Source: Bactericera cockerelli
Taxonomy: Eukaryota > Arthropoda > Insecta > Hemiptera > Triozidae
DNA: 64,000 nucleotides
Direction of reading: 5' to 3'
NCBI GenBank assembly: GCA_024516035.1
Contig: CM044961.1
Location: forward strand, 31,853,051-31,917,050
The notes under the pieces are model-generated. The model saw nothing but the letters and a program-made list of their open reading frames with translations. It was not told where the DNA came from and did not search any database. Below, piece after piece: positions 34,840 to 45,639 of this stretch (positions are counted from its first letter, which is position 1; each line of letters opens with the position of its first letter). Position numbers and translations under genes: made by a program.

Positions 34840-36588
34840 AGATCATTTTACAGACACACCACATGCGCAGCCACCTTTATATAGACCGTATCAAGCATTC
34901 TTCTCTCAGTACTTCTACTCATTGCTAGGGAGCGCTTAAAGCAATTTTCATGGAGGTTACATATTACAGGATAACTAGAAGCAAGGACAGAGTATTGCAG
35001 CACGTTGACTTTCCAAGAGAGTAACTTTATGTCAATTTTATTTTTTGGTATTTTGAAATGGAGAATCGGAGAAATGTGAATTCTTTCGAAGTTTGGAATG
35101 ACCAGTCAAAAGAGAAGTTAAGATACCACTTTTTAGAGACTTTCCAATATTTCTCTACAGTGCTATAGGTATTAGATATGACCAACTTTAAATTCAATAT
35201 ACGATATTAAATTTATGAAGGGTAAAATTATTAAGGATTTTGACTGGGTTCTTTGAAAAAATACCCAATTGACGAAAATGGCCAACCCATCTTGAGCGGA
35301 GATACAGACAAATTATGATAGTCCCCTCCTGTTATCAAGTCTCAACTCTAGATTCTTCATTCGTATGACACAAAATGCACTTAACATAAGCCTCACTTTG
35401 ACATACAATTCTTAAAACTAATTTTCAAACCTCCGTGAAAAAAGTGAGGTTAAATTTTCAAATTTCTTATCAAAAATTATCATTTTCTTATCTGATAACC
35501 ATCATAATAAGTACTTCAGTCCTAGCTAGTTCCATGGGATTTATTTGAAACAAATAGCAACTTTAATTGTACCTTAGGACTTTCAAAAGGTTAATGAACT
35601 AGTTTTTGCAACATTATGGTAATAATGGATCCCTATCATCTAGAATTTTAAAGTTTTGGCTCCATTAGGTATTGGATTTCTTAGATTTTGTAAGTAGTAT
35701 GGATCATGATCTTATTAATTGATCCACAAATAAGTCACCTCAAGGAATGAGGTCATTACACCTATTACCATGATTTCTATTATAATGTTATTTATATAAA
35801 GGTCAAATCTTTTTTTTACAAGAGAAGAAAGTGATACTTGGTGGTAAAATAATACGTAGGTAGACAATTTTATTTTTGTAAAAAAAAAAAAAAAAAAAAA
35901 CTTCTCATCTCCATTAAGTTAATTAAAAGAACTTTTCTCAAACATCTTTTCTTTTTACATGTTCAATCTGGTTTTTTTTATCTTTCATTTTTCTTTGGCA
36001 TGCCAGCCTCTGTTTTGTAATTGATGTGACTAACTGCCTGTAGTCCAGAGATCCCGAGTTTGATCCCTGGTTGAAGCAGACTTTCCAAAGAAAATTCTGT
36101 CCCCTCCAAATATGTGAGGCTGGCATTATCCTCTATAGCCAATATGAAATAGCACATAGCCACTATTTCCTGCCCATTAAGAGGCTACTATCCCATTAAA
36201 AGCAAAGGTTAAGTATGACTGTGCAGCCATGGACATCTAGTGAATGAATGTTCCAATTTTCACTAATGAGTTAATAACCTTTCCCTTATATTTCAAAATT
36301 AACTCAGGCAGTCATTCAGATAATAATTATCTGTTTAAATCTAAGGTTATAGAGTGATTTCAAAGCAATGTATTATTGTTTTGTCTTTTCAGATGCCTCT
36401 CCTACATAAAATCAATTTGTGTGCTGCATTCAAGACACAAACTTCATGAAATGATTTCATGTCTAGTCATGGCAAGAAGAAAAAATCAGGAGCAAGAACT
36501 CTGATTGTTAAGCCTCCGCTGTAAATAAATATCATTAAAAAAATTATAGAAATAAATTTGAATTTTATTGGCTCTTATTTGAATAAAA
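34840..36588. other. Intergenic DNA between alpha-spectrin and LIPT2
   Basis: Mostly unique AT-rich DNA; a poly(A) run at 35879-35900 and a tRNA-like SINE fragment at about 36030-36130 (TAGTCCAGAGATCCCGAGTT, TGATCCCTGG). No coding exon established. Confidence 0.45.
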
Positions 36589-37287
36589 ATGTCCAAACAA
36601 ATAAATCTAGTCAGATTAGGTCTAGTATCGTATTCACAAGGTTTGAAAATCCAAGAACACTATGTAAACCAAATGAAAAATAAAACAGTCAACCATTCAG
36701 GTACTCTCCTATTGCTTGAACACAAACCTGTATACACCATAGGTATCCGATCACTGAATGAGTATGATGAAAATTTAGAGTCCAAATTGAGGCTGATGGG
36801 TGCAGATTTTCACAAAACCAACAGAGGTGGATTGATTACATTCCACGGACCTGGCCAGTTGGTAGCATATCCAATTCTAAACTTGAAGCATTTTCAACCA
36901 AGTATAAAGTGGTTTGTACAGTCATTAGAGAAAACTGTTATACAGCTCTGTAAAGAAGAATTCAATGTTAACGCTAATCTCATTCCAAAATACACAGGTG
37001 TTTTTATAGATAACGAGCATAAAGTGTGTGCTATTGGTGTTCATAGTAGCTTGTATATTACACACCATGGTTTGGCTATCAATTGTAATACAGACTTGAG
37101 CTGGTTCAGTCATATTACTCCTTGTGGAATTACAGATAAGCAGGTTACTAGTTTAAGTAAATATTTGTGTAAAGATATTAGTGTAAATTTTGTTGTTCCT
37201 TTGTTTACCCAACACTTTGAGAATGTGTTCCAATGTAAGTGTTCAGAAGTAGATATAGATAATGAAATAAAACATTTATCTAGTTGA
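36589..37287 (+). CDS. LIPT2: Lipoyl(octanoyl) transferase 2, mitochondrial (LipB family)
   Basis: Complete single-exon frame of 232 residues. LIPT2/LipB moves the octanoyl group from acyl carrier protein to the lipoyl domain of glycine cleavage H protein, the first step of mitochondrial lipoate synthesis. The family signature RGGLITFHGPGQLVAYPIL is at residues 79-97. The acyl-thioester cysteine is Cys179 in PCGITDKQVTSL, and the partner lysine is Lys145 in HKVCAIGVHSS; both are intact. Length agrees with the family (about 210-250). The N-terminus starts almost directly at the catalytic fold, so any mitochondrial targeting peptide is short or would need an upstream exon. A poly(A) signal AATAAA lies at 37293-37298, only 6 nt after the stop, implying a very short 3' UTR. 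The gene is tail-to-tail with eIF2B-alpha (526 bp between stops). Confidence 0.95.
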   Translation: MSKQINLVRLGLVSYSQGLKIQEHYVNQMKNKTVNHSGTLLLLEHKPVYTIGIRSLNEYDENLESKLRLMGADFHKTNRGGLITFHGPGQLVAYPILNLKHFQPSIKWFVQSLEKTVIQLCKEEFNVNANLIPKYTGVFIDNEHKVCAIGVHSSLYITHHGLAINCNTDLSWFSHITPCGITDKQVTSLSKYLCKDISVNFVVPLFTQHFENVFQCKCSEVDIDNEIKHLSS

Positions 37288-37813
37288 TATAAAATAAAAT
37301 ATATGAGCATGTGTTTTATTTTGTTGTTATTCAGAGCTAGGCATTGATTAAATTCTTTTTGATTTACAATCCAATAATTCATTGTGAGAAAATTTGTTTC
37401 CTGTCACATCTAACAAATGAATTATTTTGCTTGGGAGTTGGTCTTTCTAATGCTGGCATTCCATTATACTGTCAATAGCAAAAAAAACCATCCTGTCCAG
37501 GAAAATTTGCTCTTGACAGAAATCAAACCTGAGACCTTGGGTGAAACAAAATTTCTTTATACTATGAGACCAAGATGGAACATAATATATTAAATCTTTC
37601 AAGTTACCTGAACAAGCAAAGCTGTGAGTTTTGAACTGAGCTTCACAAATTAAAAAAAAAATCCAAGATCTTTAGATATACATAGTTGAAATTAATTCAT
37701 GTCCTGAATAACAATATTCAATGACCATAATATCATAACACAAGATCTCAGGGTCCAATAAAGGGTGAGTCTTAAACCACCAAATCTCTCCAGCTTTTCT
37801 TTGTACATATTAT

Positions 37814-40800
37814 TTACAGGTACAACTTGATAAGCTCGTCACTAACAGCCGATGGTGTCAAAATGCCAAGGTCAGTGAATAGCAACGTAATGTACTGGGG
37901 AGGAGTGTAGTCTACCAGTGGATGGTCTTTGCTGAGGTTGCCCTTCTTCAATATACTCGAAGTGAACTGAAAGAGAAAAGAAAATAAAATAATACTTTCT
38001 CATTTGTCATGGTTACATAAAAGGTCTAACTCAGGGTGAGGTTAACGTGGGTAGCTGGTACGATTCCTAGCGAATGGAGGGTAAAACCCCCGTCCTAATC
38101 CAGTACGTTAAATCAATTAGAATCGGCGTTAGGAAGGGCATCTAGCCGTAAAAATGTGCCAAAACCAACCAACCTAAACTATGAGGTCGACCTTGCTTAA
38201 GCGGGATAAGACAAGAGTAAAAGAAGAAGAAGACATAAAAGGCCCAACTGTTTATTTTTTCTAACGTGATAATTAAGTACTTCATTACATAGACTGTCAG
38301 TGCAAGACAGGTAGTCCCATTATATCAACAGTTTAACAAAGCACCTCTTTATTTGTTTGAGTATATCGAATGAAAATTTTACAGTTGATGATAATAATTA
38401 TGTATATTTGTTTACCCAAGTATAAAAAGAGCTTTATTTGGAAATTCAAACTGTCAGTGTTAGACAAGTAGTTATTTTTCAATTCATTGGGAAGCCCTCG
38501 AATATTAGATTTTTGTATTATTGCCTTTTGTATGTAATGTAATCTAAATAGATAGAATGTTTTAAATTTTTCAGTAGGATTAGTTAGGAAAACACATTGT
38601 ACAATAGTTAGAACAGGGCAATTAAGCCGGTTTATTGTTAAAAAAATAATATTAAAAATAGAGGTACTGATTTTTTTTTTTTTAAAATAATCTCAAAATA
38701 ATTTTATTCAATCAAATAAATAATCCACCCACCTTGAATTCGTTGGGCAGGTCGCGTTGGTTCAAAGGGTAGAGGCGCACAAACTTGAAGCTCTCCGCTA
38801 GAACATAGAATGGCTTCTTCAGCTCCTGGGCACACACAGCCATTGTGTAGCTGCCGATCTGTTGTGGAAAAAAGGAGAAATTACTATGTAAAGAAATGAT
38901 AATAATAATAATATTGCGTTATTTAAACTGCCCGATTAGGGCTATTAAAGTCCCATTATTCCAGCAGTAAGCCCAAGACATATTATTATGTGGTAAAAAT
39001 CCCAAATGGGACGATAACTTGTCATGTCCCGGATGGGTTTCGAACCCACGACCTCTGGAATCTCTGGATTCACAGAGTGCCGCCTTTACCACTGAGCTAC
39101 CGGGACAGACTGTATAGAAATGATTTTAATAGACCTAGGGCGAAATTAATAGACAAATTCTGTATCACAAGTCACTGCTAAGCGTCGGTTTTCCCTATCT
39201 TACACAGTACGCACTCCGTGACTTAGCGCCACAGAGGTATTACAAAAACGTCTATTAATTCCGTCCCTAAATTATACTGACTGCTTGATTATGATTCAAT
39301 AAAAACAAGTCTTTTTATTCTAAGCTGTGTTTTGGTACCTATTGCACAAGATTTTTACTCTGTATGGAAAGAGAATTATAAGGTTCTTTGATGTAAGAAA
39401 CCAAGTCTTTTAAAGATGAGAGTTTCACAGATTTTTTTATTTCGTAGCCATGAAACAAGAGCTACTGTAGACGCTTGTGGTCTGTTACAGCTTGCCCATC
39501 CCGTAGTATGCCTCCCCTCTGATGGGCAAGAAGTGACACAACACTTCCAAAATAGGTGCTGGGTCAACACGAGCGCACGGGAAGGTATTCCTTACAAATA
39601 ACTATAACCAAATTAAGAATACAATTTTTTGTCGGCACGGGGGACTTTCAGCTTGGCAAGCGAGTCCTTAACCACTGAGCTAATCGCGCACTATGTTAAT
39701 ATAGAATAGAAAAGAATATACCTTGTTTATACTGCCGAGGTAAGACTGAAAAATCCCTTTACTCCAGCAGTCAAACAGGTCTTATATATTTTATGGGATA
39801 AATATTTTACACATCAGTTTTTATAAATATTCTCTCTATCTCTTAAAATGTTTTCACACACTCTCACCTTATTAATAATGCTCCCGCTCTCTCACCTTAT
39901 TAATAATGCCTCCGCTCTCTCACCTTATTAATAATGCCTCCGCTCTCTCACCTTATTAACAATGCCTCCGCACTCTCACCTTATTAACAATGCCTCCACT
40001 CTCTCACCTTATTAACAATGCCTCCACTCTCTCACCTTATTAATAATGCCTCCACTCTCTCACCTTATTAACAATGCCTCCGCTCTCTCACCTTATTAAT
40101 AATGCCTCCGCTCTCTCACCTTATTAATAATGCCTCCGCTCTCTCACCTTATTAACAATGCCTCCGCTCTCTCACCTTATTAATAATGCCTCTGCTCTCT
40201 CACCTTATTAACAATGCCTCCGCTCTCTCACCTTATTAATAATGCCTCCGCTCTCTCACCTTATTAATAATGCCTCCGCTCTCTCACCTAATTAACAATG
40301 CCTCCGCTCTCTCACCTAATTAATAATGCCTCCGCTCTCTCACCTTATTAACAATGCCTCCACTCTCTCACCTAATTAATAATGCCTCCGCTCTCTCACC
40401 TTATTAACAATGCCTCCGCTCTCTCACCTTATTATAATAATGCCTCCACTCTCTCACCTTATTAATAATGCCTCCACTCTCTCACCTTATTAACAATGCC
40501 TCCGCTCTCTCACCTTATTATAATAATGCCTCCACTCTCTCACCTTATTAATAATGCCTCCACTCTCTCACCTTATTAATAATGCCTCCGCTGTCTCACC
40601 TTATTAATAATGCCTCCGCTCTCCACCACCCCCTCAGCCCCCACCATCACCATATCAACACTTTCCATGATGTAGCCCACGGCTGCGTCTAGTATCAGAG
40701 TGGCTTGTACTCCTTCTTGGCTAAGAGCTTCTACCAGATGTTTGCTGTGCGAATAAACAGAAAAAAAATCATCATCATCATAGGGTGGCGTCATCGTGAA

Positions 40801-43800
40801 CGATGATAGCCAGACAGTGGAGGAATGACTCAGCACTTCTACCACTGTCTTTACAAGGAGGCTCATAATTGACAAGGGCCCCCAGAACCAAGCCAATGCT
40901 GGTCTACTCCCTGTTTATAGTCCCCCAGCCAGACTGCTGGTCTACTCCTTGTTTATAGTCCCCAGCCAGATTAAAAAATAATACAGTTAATTCTATTCTA
41001 CAGTTAATTCTCTGTTCTTTGGATGTCGGGGCCTACCCTAGCCTCGTGAGCACAACTGGGGTTGTTGTAGAGTGGGCAACGACGAATGGCGGCATTACGA
41101 GATTGATATTGGGATATGATGTTTGGTTGGAGATATGATGCCTTAGCATCAGTTCTCATAATGGTGAATATTGAATTAGCTTACAGATTACAAGTAAGTA
41201 ACTCAGACAAATGAAGTTTAATTTTAAGTTAACTATTCTTCTGATTTAAAAATCAATTAATTAACTACATTAAAGTTGATGTGTGTGAATTAGTAAGTTT
41301 TAACTTGGAAAAATAATGACTATTTAACTCATGGAGTTCTACTCACCCACTTAGAGACCCATCTTCTGTGTCAGCTTTGGTGACAAAGACCTCAAACCTC
41401 TTGTTACTTTTGTTAGCTTCTCGTATAGTTTCTAAAATAACTCTTGACATAGCATGGACGAGAATTTTCTGAAAAGAAGAATAAAAGTTCAATCATTTTT
41501 TGTACGATAAAAAAATATGTAATTTTCAAAACCAAAAACGACAGTAATGACTAATGACCATAAAAAAATATTTTCTGTAAGTAGGTAGGTATACTTTTTA
41601 AAGGAACACTTTTCAAGTAAGAAAGAAACTTGCAACCTAGATGTCCACCCACAGAAATGAGTGTTAGGCTAGTATATCTATGTGCACTGGTAGTCAAGTG
41701 GTTAACGCGCTAGTCTGGTTATCCAGGTAGCGTAGGGATCTGTTGGTTCGAATCCCACCCAATACACGAATTTTTCTTCATTAATTTGAGTTTGTGACCA
41801 CATAATAATAAGACTCTGAGGGTGAGTTGGTAGAAAATGCTTTAAGCATTAGTCTCGCCTGGAGCTTACCTTACACTAAAGAGTGTTATTATTATTATTA
41901 TCTATTCAGTCATTTTTCAGTGACTTCCCTCTTTCTTTCTCACACTCACTCTTTTGCATATCCAATATATTCTGCAGTATATTTTTTATATTAAAAATAG
42001 ATCAGAACCCCCTTAGTGAAAAATTAAATTTCAAAATACTAACAGAACCATCCACAATGAACGGGGCTGCTAGTTTAGCCACTTTGCCTCTGGCTTGTGT
42101 GAGTTTCTTCAGGAAGACGTGACCTCGATGTACCATAGTGCTCTTGCATTCAGAGAATGTCTGTGGGATTAAAATTAATTAATGTATAAGATTATTACAA
42201 TCGTGATAACATGTCGTGATTTTTTTTATGGTGCCTAAGATTATAATTAATTTAATAATTATAAATATACTCAACAGCAGAATTAACCAGAAATTTGTTG
42301 TTTTTCCATTTGACTTGATGGTTAATTTGAAGTTAAAATTCTCAAGGTATTATTGCTTTGATAGAAAAAAAACAGTATGGAGATTAATATGGAACAGGAG
42401 GCACATGTTTAACTTTTACAGTACCTAAGATTTATTAAATGAAATTTTCAAAAAATCATATACTTTGTTTTCTATTAAGAAAAAAATTACCAAAAAAGTT
42501 AAAAATGTTTTTTTCTGTTCAGTAATAATCTCCGTACTGTTACTTTTCTATCAAAACATTAATAAATAGAAAAATTTAACCACAAAAAAAGTTCTGTCAG
42601 ATTTAGCCCATAAGGAAATACATGGAATGTCAAATTTAGTCCGTAAGGAAATACATGAAGTCAAATGGATGATGATGAAATTAAAAATATCAAATTCCGT
42701 GACCATCAAACAGGATGATGCTACTAGATGATCAGGAAGAAGATTATAATTATTTTTCCATAAAATATTTTTTTTTATATAAAATAGACACAGTAAATTT
42801 TACCATGAAATGGTCTAGATGGGCTGATTTCAATGTTTACCTTAATAATAACAATTTTGCACTGTGTTGGGACTTAAAAAGCTGTAAAAAATTTATGGTA
42901 GCATTTTGTTATTTCTATTTTGTATTAGATTATAGTGGTGCATGTAACTTCTATGGTAAATACACACTACTTCTGCTGTAGAATGTTACATGAGATCTAT
43001 CAGATCTTGTTATAAATTAAAAAATTGTAAAAGTGGGAGAAAACAGGATTTTGTGCTTTTTCCAAAAGAAAACAATAAAAAAAATTTAAACAATTTTGGA
43101 TCAAATTTATCAACATCTTGCCCCTTTTTTTTAGTTTTTTTAAAGACCAAAACACTATATTAAGAAAGGGGTTATTTTAAACCCCAAAAATAATGTCTGC
43201 TCCTTGATCTTACACTGGTGCCCAATTTTGGGGTAGTGTTATGAACCGCAAGAATAATTCACATCCTGAAAGGGACTGCAGTTCAGGGCGGGTTTTTTGT
43301 TCTTCATCACCTTATTGCGCTTGAAATTTTTGCTGTCTAGCTCTTGCACAGTAGCGGTGGAAAATAGAATTTTGAATAATTAAAAAATATTGTCTACATA
43401 ATTAAAAACATGGATTTAATGCGTTTTAGATTTATTTATGTATAAAATTAACAAAGACAATGAGATGTGTTAAAAAAAGTGTCTAGAAGACATATGAAAT
43501 AGACATTTTTGTTTTAAAAAAAAAAAACATATTTTTATAGAAACCCTTTTTTAGGTTAATTTCAAAAAAGTTTATTGGGGGTTTTGGGGTTTTTTTATTG
43601 GGTTTTTTTTTTTTTTTTTTTACAAAAAACCCTTTTTAAACCCAAATCAATTTTTTTTAAAATTTCACAGCTCTTGGGGCCAAACTTTCAAAAAAGGGCT
43701 TTCAAAGTACATAGGGTCTTTGGGCCAAATGACCCAAAAAAAAAGGGCTAGCTTTTAACCATGTGATCCCAATATGTATGTTTTTTTAGTTTAAAAGTTA

Positions 43801-43950
43801 AAATAAGTATGACCAGAAAAAAAAAAAACCACAATACTTACTTTTTTTGTTTATTTTCCAAGGGGCTTTCAAAAGTGTCCTGATGGCAGCAATACCAGGA
43901 GAAACTTCTTTTTCCCCCTTCAGGATTTTAGTGAAGAATTTTATAAACCT
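37814..43950 (-). CDS. eIF2Balpha: Translation initiation factor eIF2B subunit alpha (multi-exon)
   Basis: eIF2B-alpha is a regulatory subunit of the guanine-nucleotide exchange factor for eIF2; it binds phosphorylated eIF2-alpha and bridges the eIF2B decamer in the cytoplasm. Exons on the minus strand, 5' to 3': about 43950-43861 ([20 protein letters not shown], the family N-terminus); about 43290-43217 ([11 protein letters not shown], frame disturbed); 42160-42044 (from [13 protein letters not shown] to FIVDGS); 41468-41347 ([20 protein letters not shown] onward); 40744-40600 ([12 protein letters not shown] ... [15 protein letters not shown]); 38858-38733 ([20 protein letters not shown] onward); 37966-37814 (ends [15 protein letters not shown] and stop TAA). 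The last five exons join in phase with AG/GT borders. The initiator ATG exon is not seen; it may lie in or beyond the gap at 44188. The two 5' exons contain probable sequence errors. The donor at 40599 is followed by 26 decoy copies of itself. Confidence 0.93.
38026..38235 (+). mobile_element. Retroelement 3' fragment sharing the 5S-SINE body, LINE-like tail
   Basis: The first half (GTGAGGTTAACGTGGGTAGC, GAATGGAGGGTAAAACCCCC) equals the 5S-SINE body, but the second half differs: ATCGGCGTTAGGAAGGGCAT, then GCCGTAAAAATGTGCCAAAA and an AAGAAGAAG tail. Such GGCGTTAGGAAGGGCATC tails recall LINE 3' ends seen across arthropods (memory, not searched). Lies in eIF2B-alpha's last intron. Confidence 0.5.
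38733..38858 (-). CDS. eIF2Balpha: eIF2B-alpha penultimate exon
   Basis: Phase-0 exon of 42 codons between CAG (38861-38859) and GTGGGT (38732 down). Encodes [20 protein letters not shown] and [21 protein letters not shown], strongly conserved in the family. Listed separately because it is the receiving exon for whichever decoy donor is used upstream. Confidence 0.95.
38905..39113 (-). mobile_element. SINE-C copy, well preserved
   Basis: The minus strand starts TGTCCCGGTAGCTCAGTGGT, then AAAGGCGGCACTCTGTGAAT, CGTGGGTTCGAAACCCATCC, GGGACATGACAAGTTATCGT; the body ends in TTATTATTATT. Retains tRNA-like 5'/3' complementarity. Confidence 0.85.
39128..39287. mobile_element. MITE, relative of 1301-1475
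   Basis: Left end TAGGGCGAAATTAATAGAC, right end GTCTATTAATTCCGTCCCTA, with CCACAGAGGTATTACAAAAA inside. Confidence 0.7.
39398..39600 (+). repeat. Dispersed repeat R2, copy 1
   Basis: TTTTAAAGATGAGAGTTTCA, GCCATGAAACAAGAGCTACT, GTAGACGCTTGTGGTCTGTT, GCCTCCCCTCTGATGGGC, then AGGTGCTGGGTCAACACGAG. Same at 44288-44470 (minus) and 58908-59090 (plus). Confidence 0.8.
39859..40618 (-). repeat. 28-bp minisatellite carrying the eIF2B-alpha exon 3' end and splice donor, 27 copies
   Basis: I counted 27 copies of a 28-bp unit. On the gene (minus) strand each unit contains GGAGGCATTATTAATAAG, the last codons (GGIINK) of the exon ending at 40600, followed by GTGAGAGAG, its 5' splice site. The first copy on the gene strand is the authentic exon end; the other 26 lie in the intron. 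Variants include TAATAA/TAACAA, a few TAG|GTGAG instead of AAG|GTGAG, and two units with a 2-bp insertion. The unit length is not a multiple of 3. Confidence 0.95.
40770..40975 (-). repeat. Dispersed repeat R1, copy 2
   Basis: ATCATCATCATAGGGTGGCG, TCATCGTGAACGATGATAGC, CCAGACAGTGGAGGAATGAC, ACCAAGCCAATGCTGGTCTA. Lies in the eIF2B-alpha intron beside the 40744 acceptor. Confidence 0.75.
41686..41900 (+). mobile_element. SINE-B, complete
   Basis: TGGTAGTCAAGTGGTTAACG, CGCTAGTCTGGTTATCCAGG, GTTGGTTCGAATCCCACCCA, body to CACTAAAGAGTGTTATTATT. The best-preserved plus-strand copy; lies in an eIF2B-alpha intron. Confidence 0.85.
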
Positions 43951-43955
43951 CTGGA
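43200..43955 (-). other. Damaged 5' exons of eIF2B-alpha in low-quality sequence
   Basis: 43950-43861 encodes the family N-terminal region after a CAG acceptor (43953-43951). 43290-43217 encodes [11 protein letters not shown] followed by disturbed sequence and GTAAGA. Frames and phases do not join cleanly to the 42160 exon. The surroundings have unusual homopolymers (GGGG, TTTTTT) up to the gap, so sequence error is more likely than a pseudogene. Confidence 0.6.
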
Positions 43956-43984
43956 AATTTAAAAAGGGAAAAAACAAAAAATTG

Positions 43985-44187
43985 GGTTGTCAGTGTCAAA
44001 TGCATGTTGAACACACCAGTTTTTGTCACTGGAAATGTCACCTTTATATGTTTAAAACCCTTGTGATTTGTGATGTGGCTAATTCCAGCCCCCCTTTAAG
44101 CTGGGTGAGGTTTTTGGGGGGAAGTGAAAAGCTAAGTTTCCCGAAATGGAGAGTAAATTTTCCCCCATGATGTGACCATACCGTTGA
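43985..44187 (+). mobile_element. 5S-derived SINE, running into the scaffold gap
   Basis: Begins GTCAGTGTCAAATGCATGTT, GAACACACCAGTT (5S-like), then AAGCTGGGTGAGG and GATGTGACCATACCGTTGA, ending at the gap. Many homopolymer changes compared with other copies suggest low base quality here. Confidence 0.6.
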
Positions 44188-44287
44188 NNNNNNNNNNNNN
44201 NNNNNNNNNNNNNNNNNNNNNNNNNNNNNNNNNNNNNNNNNNNNNNNNNNNNNNNNNNNNNNNNNNNNNNNNNNNNNNNNNNNNNNN
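44188..44287. other. Scaffold gap (100 N)
   Basis: Exactly 100 N; interrupts a 5S-SINE (left) and repeat R2 (right). Confidence 0.98.
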
Positions 44288-44470
44288 GGATACCTTCCGG
44301 AGCGCTCGTATTGACCCAGCACCTAAATGAGTATTGTGTCACTTCTCGCCCATCAGAGTGGAGGCATACTACGGGATGGGCAGGCTACAACACAGACCAC
44401 AAACGTCTACAGTAGCTCCTGTTTCATGGCTACGAAATAAAAAAGGCTGTGAAACACTCATCTTTTAAAA
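44288..44470 (-). repeat. Dispersed repeat R2, copy 2
   Basis: Inverse of 39398-39600: GACCCAGCACCTAAATGAGT, CGCCCATCAGAGTGGAGGCA, GTCTACAGTAGCTCCTGTTT, TGTGAAACACTCATCTTTT. Confidence 0.8.
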
Positions 44471-44574
44471 AAATCTCATCTATTTTCTTTGAACATCGAT
44501 CCCTTCATGACGTCTTTTTAAACGTATTCCGTTTAAAATGATGATATTCCGATTTTCAGGAAACGGAAAAACTC

Positions 44575-44742
44575 GTTCAGAATTTTCCTGCTGGGATTCA
44601 AACCCACAACTTCCGAATCAGTTACCAATCAATGCTCTTAACCATTGAACCACGGAGTCCCAAGCGTGGCAAAAGTTTAGAAATATAAGCTTGAGTAAAA
44701 TTCACATCACAATAGTGATAAACACAAATTTGATAACTCTTA
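44575..44742 (-). mobile_element. tRNA-like SINE fragment plus SINE-A tail
   Basis: 44585-44662 (minus): GGGACTCCGTGGTTCAATGG, TTAAGAGCATTGATTGGTAA, GGGTTTGAATCCCAGC. 44668-44742 is a plus-strand SINE-A tail (CACATCACAATAGTGATAAA). Confidence 0.55.
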
Positions 44743-45065
44743 TAGTTTCTCATACAAGCACGTGGTTTGATAAATCATTGATACCTTATGAAATTGTTGA
44801 TAATAATTAGACCATACAATGTAAATATTAGCATTCATTATTATCCATTGGCTGATAAAGATTAGCCATAAGTACATTATGTGCGTCACTCGACATTATT
44901 ACAATGTCTACTTTTGGTTACATCAATTAATGCAATGGGATTCAAAAGATAAAAAAAAAACTTAGTTGTTGATAGTATAACAAATCAGGGATAATGTTCA
45001 ATTGTTCAGGGTCTACCAAAATCAGTCAGTCAGATTTGTATTAGATCGATTAAAGAAATAAAAAC

Positions 45066-45390
45066 ATAAAACTAGCCTGGCTGGGGGACTATAAACAGGG
45101 AGTAGACCAGCAGTCTGGCTGGGGCACTTTAAACACGGAGTAGACCAGCAGTCTGGCCGGGGGACTAATAACAAGGAGGAGACCAGCAGTCTGGCCGGGG
45201 ACTAATAACAGGGAGGAGACCAGCAGTCTAGCTGGGGGACTAAACAGGGAGTAGACCAGCAATAGCTTGGTTCTGGGGGCCCTTGTCAATTATTAGCCTA
45301 ATTGTGAAGACAGTGGTAGAGGTGCTGAGTCATTCCTCCACTGTCTGGCTACCATTGTTCACGATGACGCCACCCTATGATGATGATGAT
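45066..45390 (-). repeat. Dispersed repeat R1 with internal ~39-bp minisatellite (5 units)
   Basis: Units GGGGACTATAAACAGGGAGT, AGACCAGCAGTCTGGC begin near 45087, 45121, 45160, 45198 and 45235; then the R1 body TTGTCAATTATTAGCCT ... CACCCTATGATGATGATGAT. Confidence 0.85.
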
Positions 45391-45497
45391 TAAATTTAAT
45401 GTGACGAAACGGTTCCTATTACACTTGCAAAACAGACACTTGTGTAGATATAATTCTTGAGATTTTTTTGGGGTTTAAGAGATATGTAATTTTTAAG

Positions 45498-45632
45498 TTT
45501 AATCACTTTAATGATATCACAACTACTCAAACTCGCTTTATCCATGCTGTAACCGGCACTTGAACCACCGACCTCCAGGTTACAAGTCTGCCGCCTTATC
45601 TAAGAAGCTACTGAGGTCGGTAGATATGTAAT
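45498..45632 (-). mobile_element. SINE-A copy
   Basis: The minus strand reads ACCGACCTCAGTAGCTTCTT, AGATAAGGCGGCAGACTTGT, AACCTGGAGGTCGGTGGTTC, AAGTGCCGG, GTGATATCATTAAAGTG. Confidence 0.82.
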
Positions 45633-45639
45633 TTTAATA

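Noticed and set aside
36392..36530. Possible small plus exon after TTTTCAG upstream of LIPT2
   Set aside because: Two short alternative frames end in stops; neither matches the LipB family N-terminus.
39859..40618. CRISPR-like array
   Set aside because: The repeat is head-to-tail without unique spacers, in a eukaryotic intron, and derives from the exon end.
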